From: Cyclobacteriaceae bacterium
Lineage (GTDB): Bacteria; Bacteroidota; Bacteroidia; Cytophagales; Cyclobacteriaceae
DNA: 12,661 nucleotides
NCBI GenBank assembly: GCA_013140395.1
Contig: JABFSY010000402.1
Coordinates: 1 to 12,661, forward strand
Direction: 5' to 3'
The notes under the pieces are model-generated. The model saw only the letters and a program-made list of their open reading frames with translations. It was not told the DNA's origin and searched no databases. Shown in pieces: positions 7,513-12,661 of the stretch (position 1 is the first letter of the stretch; each line of letters begins with the position of its first letter). A program made the position numbers and the translations under genes.

Positions 7513-8055
7513 TTATTTTTTTACGAATATAAATTTTTCAGAAGGACTAGAGGAAGTGAGCCTGGCACTCTTCACCGGGCTTTTGTAAGTGACGTGTACC
7601 AGATTTGACTGATCTTCGTGGGTGCTCATAATAGCGTCATTAAAAACCTCTAGCGTTTTAATCTTTTTTACGCCTTCAATTTCGATATAGGCAATCAAAG
7701 ATATGTCTTCTCGTTCCACCGCCAGGAACATAAGCTTACACCATCTGCCGTCTAGTTTAATCTTAATATGTTCAGTGAGATAATTGATGACAAGTTGTTG
7801 GGTAGTAAGGCCATTCTTTGGTTCCAGAATATCAAGCTCCGCCTCTTTGCGTTGTGAACGGATCGAGAGTTCTAAGTCATCAATGAACAAGCGAGAAGTA
7901 ATTTGAAGCGCTTTGTCTTTTTCACTATAGGTTACTTCGGTAACTGAGATATGGATAGGGTGGAACTCGTTGTTTGTTGTTCGTTGACGGTTGTTCGCAA
8001 AGGAAAAACAAACAACGAATAGCGAGCAACCAACAACGGTCAAAAAATTTTTCAT
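7513..8055 (-). CDS. DUF6702-like secreted protein
   Basis: A 180-residue protein that resembles the Bacteroidota DUF6702 family, recognised from its start FHPIHISVTEV, then YSEKDKALQITSRLFIDDLE and a second beta-rich half. The function of the family is unknown. The N-terminus is a signal peptide of about 20 residues (MKNFLTVVGC, a hydrophobic core, then SFA before Asn-Asn). I chose the ATG at 8055 because MKN is a typical start; the ATG at 8073 would add MGLYVC. The peptide and a ten-residue linker (NNRQRTTNNE) are encoded by a GTTGTT-type inverted repeat, while the family-conserved part starts at His32. A lipoprotein cut at Cys10 (VVGC) is conceivable, but the preceding segment is too short. 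The gene is divergent from the HupE-like permease and is followed closely by tpiA. Family assignment is from memory of the sequence pattern; the product is probably periplasmic. Confidence 0.8.
   Translation of the reverse strand: MKNFLTVVGCSLFVVCFSFANNRQRTTNNEFHPIHISVTEVTYSEKDKALQITSRLFIDDLELSIRSQRKEAELDILEPKNGLTTQQLVINYLTEHIKIKLDGRWCKLMFLAVEREDISLIAYIEIEGVKKIKTLEVFNDAIMSTHEDQSNLVHVTYKSPVKSARLTSSSPSEKFIFVKK
7966..8042. repeat. GTTGTT-rich inverted repeat inside the DUF6702 gene
   Basis: Two 17-bp arms (7966-7982 and 8003-8019) pair at 15 of 17 positions with a perfect 12-bp core, tcgttgtttgtt at 7967-7978 against aacaaacaacga at 8007-8018, and a 20-nt spacer between the arms. The spacer and right flank carry further related pieces (gacggttgttcgc at 7986-7998 and gcgagcaaccaacaacgg at 8022-8039). 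The composition matches the low-complexity GTTGTT/AACAAC palindromes I know from intergenic regions of Bacteroidota genomes, but here it is translated: it covers about residues 5-30 of the DUF6702-like protein. The resulting mRNA hairpin near the start codon could affect translation. Confidence 0.7.
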
Positions 8056-8095
8056 GCAAACATATAACCCCATCGAGCCGTAAAATTACCCCTAA

Positions 8096-8126
8096 TTGTC
8101 CTAATTCAAAATTAGCTTTATACTTG
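8096..8126 (+). promoter_or_regulatory. Candidate Bacteroidota-type promoter of the HupE-like gene
   Basis: A TTG at 8096-8098 (in taattg) and TATACTTG at 8119-8126 are separated by 20 nt. This resembles the Bacteroidota primary sigma consensus TTTG and TAnnTTTG, with one mismatch in the -7 box. It would start transcription near 8132, giving a leader of about 14 nt before the ATG at 8146. It lies in the 90-bp divergent intergenic region. Inferred from the sequence only. Confidence 0.4.
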
Positions 8127-8145
8127 CATCTATCAATCACGTGCA

Positions 8146-8727
8146 ATGAGTGAATTCTCTTTATATTTTGGGTTGGGCAAAGACCATATTTTAGACTACG
8201 TAAATGGCTACGACCACATCTTGTTCGTGGTGGCATTGTGTGCAGTTTATCTCATCCGCGATTGGAAAAAGATACTTATTCTAGTCACTGCATTTAATAT
8301 TGATCACTCCATTACATTGGCGTTGGCCACACTTAAAATTGTCACAGTCAATGCTCAACTTATAGAGTTTTTGATTCCGCTCACCATCTTTATTACCTCC
8401 GTTTCAAATCTTTTTAAAAGAGAAGGGCTGACTGGTGAAAAGGGTTTCCAAATCAACTATCTGTTTGCTATTTTTTTTGGGTTAATCCACGGATTAGGTT
8501 TTTCCAATTACCTGCGAGCAATTTTGGGCAAAGACCAGAGTATTCTGTCACAGCTATTGGCCTTTAATCTGGGTTTAGAGTTCGGCCAAATAATAGTAGT
8601 AGCTATTTTCTTAACCTTTGCCTTCCTTTTGGTCGATTTCTTAAAAGTAAACCGAAGAGATTGGAAAATGGTATTATCGTCAGCGATTGCTGGGATTGCA
8701 TTAATACTGATGAAGGATCGTCTCTAA
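8146..8727 (+). CDS. HupE/UreJ-family membrane permease
   Basis: A 193-residue polytopic membrane protein of the HupE/UreJ superfamily, whose characterised members move nickel or related metal ions. Family motifs, each with a conserved histidine, are visible: FGLGKDHIL and NGYDHILFVVAL (His14, His24), NIDHSITLALA (His54), and FGLIHGLGFS (His115), followed by AFNLGLEFGQ. Helices lie at about 24-37, 43-65, 70-90, 103-123, 133-163 and 175-190. There is no cleavable signal peptide, unlike classical HupE. No hydrogenase or urease gene is nearby, so a role in nickel supply to those enzymes is not supported here. It is divergent from the DUF6702-like gene and 75 bp upstream of the M1 peptidase on the same strand, so it may form an operon with it. 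The metal carried is unknown. Confidence 0.88.
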   Translation: MSEFSLYFGLGKDHILDYVNGYDHILFVVALCAVYLIRDWKKILILVTAFNIDHSITLALATLKIVTVNAQLIEFLIPLTIFITSVSNLFKREGLTGEKGFQINYLFAIFFGLIHGLGFSNYLRAILGKDQSILSQLLAFNLGLEFGQIIVVAIFLTFAFLLVDFLKVNRRDWKMVLSSAIAGIALILMKDRL

Positions 8728-8794
8728 GAATATTGCACCTTTTTTAACCGTCTTGAATATTGCATTTTGAACCTTGAACCTTGAACCTTGAATA
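8728..8794. repeat. Tandem TTGAACC and paired GAATATTGCA repeats before the M1 gene
   Basis: Three perfect tandem copies of ttgaacc (8767-8773, 8774-8780, 8781-8787) and a variant ttgaata (8788-8794). The 10-bp gaatattgca occurs at 8728-8737 and 8755-8764. They fill most of the 75-bp gap between the HupE-like gene and the M1 peptidase, just upstream of its A/T-rich leader. Tandem copies of this kind can change number by slippage and alter the spacing of regulatory elements. I see no clear promoter or terminator in the gap. Confidence 0.7.
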
Positions 8795-8802
8795 ATTAAC
8801 AC

Positions 8803-11040
8803 ATGAAACAATTGCTACTATTTCTTTCGCTTTGTCTATCGCTAGGCGCCTTCGCTCAAGAACAAAAACCGGAACCACCGAAGTGGCAAGGTAAATTTGA
8901 GCAACTCGATCAAATACTCCCTACTCCGAATGAATATCGCTCCGGATCGGGCTCACCGGGGCCAAAATATTGGCAACAGCAGGCAGATTATGATATGGCT
9001 GTAGAACTAAATGACGTTAACCAAAGCATAACGGGCAAGGAAACCATTACCTATACCAACAACTCTCCCGATGTGCTCAAATACCTGTGGGTTCAGTTAG
9101 ATCAAAACATATTAGATAAAGAAAGCAATACAGCGAAAACACAAACAAACGCTATTCGTGATTCTTCGTCTGCTAAATCGATGGCTAGCCAGTTTAACCT
9201 TTACGAATATGAAGGTGGATACAAAGTGAAATCGGTGACGGATGTAAATGGTAAAGCATTAAACCACACCATAAATAAAACAATGATGCGGGTAGACTTG
9301 ACCACACCACTCAGATCCGGTGAAAAGGTTTCTTTTAAAGTGGAGTGGTCTTACAATGTAAACGACCGCAATTTGTATGGTGGAAGAAGTGGACTTGAAT
9401 TTTTCCCGGAAGATGGCAATTATGTTTACACCATCGCCCAGTTTTTCCCTCGTATGTGTGTCTATGACGACTTGGTCGGTTGGCAGAATAAGCAATTCCT
9501 TGGAAGAAGTGAGTTTACATTACCCTTCGGGAATTACAAGGTGAGCATTACCGTTCCTGCCGACCATATTGTAGGTGCAACAGGATCATTGTCTAATCCG
9601 CAGCAAGTGTTAACGAAAACAGAAATTGAACGTTTTGAAAAATCAAAAACCACTTACGATAAGCCTGTCATCATTGTCACGCAGGCCGAAGCCACAGCAA
9701 AAGAGAAAACAAAATCTTCTGAGAAAAGGACCTGGCAGTTTGAAGCAACAAATGTTCGCGACTTTGCCTTTGCTTCTTCACGTAAATTTATTTGGGATGC
9801 GATGGCCGTAAAAATTGGAGATAAAACTCCATTGGCCATGTCTTACTACCCGAAAGAAGGCAACCCGCTTTGGGAAAAGGAATCGACTATCGCGGTAAAG
9901 AACACGTTAGAAATCTATTCCAAGTATACGATCGACTATCCGTATCCACATGCCACTTCTGTTCATGCTGCTTCTATAGGCATGGAGTACCCAATGATCT
10001 GCTTCAATTTTGGAAGACCAAAGAAAGACGGAACGTATGATGATGCAACACTGCGAAGAATGTTAGGTGTAGTTATTCACGAAGTGGGGCATAACTTTTT
10101 CCCTATGATCATTAATAGCGATGAGCGTCAAACTACTTGGATGGACGAAGGCATTGACAGTTTTGTGCAGCTGCTAACCGAACTAGAACGGTACCCAACT
10201 TTGGATTGGAGCCGTGGCAGGCCTGCGGGTATTGTACCTTATATGAAAGGCGATAAGAGTATCATGAGGCCATTGATGACGGGTGGAGAGCAGGTCGTTC
10301 AAGCGGGCTCTGAGCAATACGCCAAAGCTGCTACAGCCTTATTTATTCTTCGAGAGACGGTGATGGGCAAAGAATTGTTCGACAAATCATTTAAAGAATA
10401 TGCGCAACGTTGGGCGTTCAAGCACCCTAAACCATCAGATTTTTTCAGAACGATGGAAGATGCATCGGCTGTTGACTTGGATTGGTTTTGGAAGGGCTGG
10501 TTCTATACCACTGATAACGTAGATATGTCGCTAGACAATGTGAAATGGTACAAGGTTCGAAGTGAAAAAACGAACCTTGAAAACAAGGAGAAAAAAGTCG
10601 CCAAAGGTGATCTTCCTAAGGAGGGTGATGGGAATAAAAAACCAGACGACTTTAGCAAAGGCCCCGAATATTTTACGGTGATCCCTACAGATAATCGTTT
10701 TTACGGAGAGTTTGCTAATCGTATAGATGATAAAGCGGTGATGGCAAAAATGGAAAACAAAAATTTCTATGAAATCACACTCACGAACAAAGGCGGTTTG
10801 GTAATGCCCGTAATCATTGAGTGGACATTTAAAGATGGCAGCAAGGAAATTGAACGTTTGCCAGCCGAGATATGGAGGATAAACGAAACCAAAGTGACCA
10901 AAGTGTTCTCTAAAGAAAAAGAAGTGGTAAGCGTTGTATTAGATCCAGAAAAAGAAACAGCCGACATTATGATTGAAGATAACGTCTTTCCGAAAGTAGC
11001 GCAGCCAAGCAAGTTTGATGAGTTGAAGAAGAAAAAATAA
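8803..11040 (+). CDS. Exported M1-family zinc metallopeptidase
   Basis: A 745-residue exported aminopeptidase-like protein. The signal peptide is obvious (MKQLLLFLSLCLSLGAFA before QEQ, cut after about residue 18). An N-terminal beta domain (roughly 60-260) is followed by the gluzincin catalytic domain: a GMEYP motif at 393-397 in place of the usual GAMEN, the zinc site HEVGH (His426, Glu427, His430) and the third ligand Glu449 exactly 18 residues later (WMDEG), then a candidate catalytic Tyr506 in EQYAKAA. The C-terminal part has a Lys/Glu/Asp-rich linker at about 588-620 and a final beta domain, ending in LKKKK. GMEYP in place of GAMEN suggests a substrate range unlike classical aminopeptidase N. 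No type IX sorting domain is visible, so it is probably periplasmic. It lies downstream of the HupE-like permease; its other end meets a terminator shared with the convergent hexosaminidase. Confidence 0.94.
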   Translation: MKQLLLFLSLCLSLGAFAQEQKPEPPKWQGKFEQLDQILPTPNEYRSGSGSPGPKYWQQQADYDMAVELNDVNQSITGKETITYTNNSPDVLKYLWVQLDQNILDKESNTAKTQTNAIRDSSSAKSMASQFNLYEYEGGYKVKSVTDVNGKALNHTINKTMMRVDLTTPLRSGEKVSFKVEWSYNVNDRNLYGGRSGLEFFPEDGNYVYTIAQFFPRMCVYDDLVGWQNKQFLGRSEFTLPFGNYKVSITVPADHIVGATGSLSNPQQVLTKTEIERFEKSKTTYDKPVIIVTQAEATAKEKTKSSEKRTWQFEATNVRDFAFASSRKFIWDAMAVKIGDKTPLAMSYYPKEGNPLWEKESTIAVKNTLEIYSKYTIDYPYPHATSVHAASIGMEYPMICFNFGRPKKDGTYDDATLRRMLGVVIHEVGHNFFPMIINSDERQTTWMDEGIDSFVQLLTELERYPTLDWSRGRPAGIVPYMKGDKSIMRPLMTGGEQVVQAGSEQYAKAATALFILRETVMGKELFDKSFKEYAQRWAFKHPKPSDFFRTMEDASAVDLDWFWKGWFYTTDNVDMSLDNVKWYKVRSEKTNLENKEKKVAKGDLPKEGDGNKKPDDFSKGPEYFTVIPTDNRFYGEFANRIDDKAVMAKMENKNFYEITLTNKGGLVMPVIIEWTFKDGSKEIERLPAEIWRINETKVTKVFSKEKEVVSVVLDPEKETADIMIEDNVFPKVAQPSKFDELKKKK

Positions 11041-11051
11041 TCTAACGCATG

Positions 11052-11087
11052 AAAAAAAAGGTCACTGATTAAAGTGACCTTTTTTTA
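11052..11087. terminator. Bidirectional intrinsic terminator between convergent genes
   Basis: A near-perfect hairpin: arms at 11053-11065 (A run plus ggtcac) and 11074-11086 (gtgacc plus T run) with an 8-nt loop tgattaaa. A tracts on one side and T tracts on the other let it work on both strands, ending the M1 peptidase (stop at 11040) and the hexosaminidase. The hexosaminidase stop codon (11085-11087 on the minus strand) overlaps the outer T run. Confidence 0.85.
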
Positions 11088-12661
11088 TTCTACCCAAGGA
11101 ACTCTCTTTGATCGATAAAAGTCAATATTTAGTGCTTTGAATCGAGATGCGTGTTTGCCTAGCCGCAGTTTGTATTCCTCCCAGTTTCTTCCCTTTTGCT
11201 GTGACCAGCCAATTTCCGCATAACCTGGTAATCGTGGAAACAATAGATACTCGACTTCATCCATATTTGAAATTGTCTCCGACCAAAGCGGTGCCTCAAT
11301 GCCTATAATGTTTTCGGTTAAAGCACCTTCCACAATAGATTCCGGATCCCAGCTATAGGCACTATCAACTTCAATGTAGGCAGCCCAATGAAGTCCGAAC
11401 GATGACGTTGAATCATAGCTCATGTCTAGGTAGGCTTTTTTCGCGGGAGACATCAGTAGTTTACTTCCTTTCTCAACAGCCATCATTGCATACTTGGGTA
11501 AGTTCCAATGTTGTACAATTGTATTATTTCCAATTTCGCCCTGTGCAATTTCTTCCCAACCCATCATCGTCTTTCCATTAGCTTTTACTATGTGTTGAAA
11601 GCGGTTAATAAACTGCACGTAGTCTTCTTTTTTTGTCACTTGTGCCTCGTCTCCGCCAATGTGAAAGTATGGGCCTGGCGTGATTGCTGAGATCTCTCGT
11701 ATCACATCTTCCACAAATCGAAAAGTTGCTTCTTTCTCAAGACGAAGAGTGCTCCAACCCACTTCAACACCTGTATAGAGTTCGGTCGGTTTCGATTTTC
11801 CATCTAAGATTTTATTGGTGTTTGCAGCGTTTGCAAACCTGCCTTCTGCCGGAACGATGGTTCCACCATTTAGTTCACCATACGAAGCCAGGGCGGAGTT
11901 AATGTGACCGGGCATATCAATTTCAGGAACAATCGTGATGTATCGCTCTTGTGCGTACTTAATGATTTCCTTGTATTGCTCTTGTGTGTAATAGCCACCT
12001 TCGCCCCCACCCACTTCTGTTTTACCTCCGTGGAACGTTAAATTTGGCCAGGATTTTATCTCAATTCGCCAGCCCTGATCATCCGACAAGTGCAGGTGCA
12101 AAAAATTTATTTTGTAAAGTGCAATTAAGTCAATGTATCGTTTCACTTCATCCAACGAGAAGAAATGACGGGCTACATCGAGCATGACGCCCCGATAGCC
12201 ATAACGCGGAAAGTCTCGAATCGTGCCCGCGGGAATTTTCCATTTGTTTTTTTGAATTGTTTTTGCTTCGATGGATGCGGGAAACAATTGTCGTAATGTT
12301 TGAATCGCTCGGAATGCGCCTAAAGTCCCATTGGACGAAATAGAAATCAATTTTTCATCAATAGCGATAATATAGCCTTCTTCACCCAGCGCCTTATTAG
12401 TAATGGATATAAAAGAAATTCCTTGCTCACTTTCACCCTTTTGTATTGAAAAAGCAAACCCAGTGGCCGGCTCAAGCACATAAATCAATGACTTCGCGAT
12501 ATGTTCCCATTCGGCACTTGCCATTGGAATAGAGACGACTGTTTTATCCACTAGTTCAAAACTTCCCGATGAAGATTTTACTTCTGTGGGTAACGGTATA
12601 AGGGGCAAAGAATGCAGAGGTGCTTGGTTTTCTCGGTTACAGGAAAGGATTACCATTCCGC
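11085..12661 (-). CDS. GH20 beta-N-acetylhexosaminidase, probable lipoprotein, 5' partial
   Basis: Removes terminal beta-linked N-acetylhexosamines from chitooligosaccharides or other glycans by substrate-assisted catalysis. Numbered from the first visible Met, a GH20b-type N-terminal domain (about 17-150) leads into a TIM barrel beginning PRYGYRGVMLDVARHFF. Hallmarks are Arg163 (substrate binding), HLHLSDDQGWRIEI (187-200), PEIDMPGH (254-261), and the catalytic pair Asp336-Glu337 in HIGGDEA. The barrel ends with APLWSE and GYAEIGWS. The visible start MVILSCNRE holds a lipobox-like I-L-S-C only five residues after Met12656, too short for a signal peptide, and the frame continues open to the right edge. 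So the true start lies outside the window, and the protein is probably an envelope-anchored lipoprotein. The N-terminus is the only part missing; the rest is complete and intact. Confidence 0.94.
   Translation of the reverse strand, partial: GMVILSCNRENQAPLHSLPLIPLPTEVKSSSGSFELVDKTVVSIPMASAEWEHIAKSLIYVLEPATGFAFSIQKGESEQGISFISITNKALGEEGYIIAIDEKLISISSNGTLGAFRAIQTLRQLFPASIEAKTIQKNKWKIPAGTIRDFPRYGYRGVMLDVARHFFSLDEVKRYIDLIALYKINFLHLHLSDDQGWRIEIKSWPNLTFHGGKTEVGGGEGGYYTQEQYKEIIKYAQERYITIVPEIDMPGHINSALASYGELNGGTIVPAEGRFANAANTNKILDGKSKPTELYTGVEVGWSTLRLEKEATFRFVEDVIREISAITPGPYFHIGGDEAQVTKKEDYVQFINRFQHIVKANGKTMMGWEEIAQGEIGNNTIVQHWNLPKYAMMAVEKGSKLLMSPAKKAYLDMSYDSTSSFGLHWAAYIEVDSAYSWDPESIVEGALTENIIGIEAPLWSETISNMDEVEYLLFPRLPGYAEIGWSQQKGRNWEEYKLRLGKHASRFKALNIDFYRSKRVPWVE

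Noticed and set aside
8057..8064. Perfect TAnnTTTG (TATGTTTG) on the minus strand just before the DUF6702 ATG at 8055
   Set aside because: It would place the transcription start at or after the ATG, and no -33 TTTG lies about 20 nt upstream; probably chance in A/T-rich sequence.
7925..8236. 103-codon minus-strand open frame across the DUF6702 start and the divergent intergenic region
   Set aside because: Overlaps the DUF6702 gene in another frame and runs antisense into the HupE-like gene; no protein-like features.
8146..8727. Hydrogenase or urease accessory function for the HupE-like gene
   Set aside because: No structural or maturation genes for either enzyme lie in the window, so only the permease family can be stated.

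Overview
The window looks like chromosomal DNA from a member of the Bacteroidota, most likely the Cytophagales. The evidence is moderate GC, A/T-rich leaders without Shine-Dalgarno sequences, families typical of the phylum (a DUF6702-type secreted protein, a UreJ/HupE-like permease, an exported M1 peptidase, a GH20 lipoprotein, a Bacteroidota-type PrmA), a possible Bacteroidota -33/-7 promoter, and low-complexity intergenic repeats of the kind common in these genomes. It carries nine protein genes and no RNA gene, insertion sequence, CRISPR array or prophage. Coding density is high: no gap exceeds about 180 bp.

Layout, left to right. A TMEM175-type potassium channel gene enters from the left edge (+, 5' end missing) and converges on a minus-strand block, sharing a CTAG with it so that both genes stop on the same four bases. 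Read in its own direction, the minus block starts at about 8055: a DUF6702-like secreted protein, triose-phosphate isomerase (tpiA), ribosomal protein L11 methyltransferase (prmA), an exported protein of about 1564 residues with no recognised domain, and a 74-residue two-helix membrane protein whose start overlaps the end of the large gene by 11 bp. Divergent from DUF6702, on the plus strand, are the HupE/UreJ-like permease and an M1 metallopeptidase. An inverted-repeat terminator lies between the peptidase and a convergent GH20 beta-N-acetylhexosaminidase, which runs off the right edge (5' end missing).

The window mixes housekeeping genes (tpiA, prmA) with envelope and export functions. Two sets of neighbours look like functional units of poorly known role: the giant exported protein with its coupled small membrane protein, and the DUF6702/HupE/M1 group, which joins a probable metal permease, a zinc peptidase and a small secreted protein. 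The gene boundaries between about 6640 and 8800 carry four different short-repeat patches. One of them lies inside the DUF6702 gene and encodes most of its signal peptide. There is no clear new defence or mobile system here.
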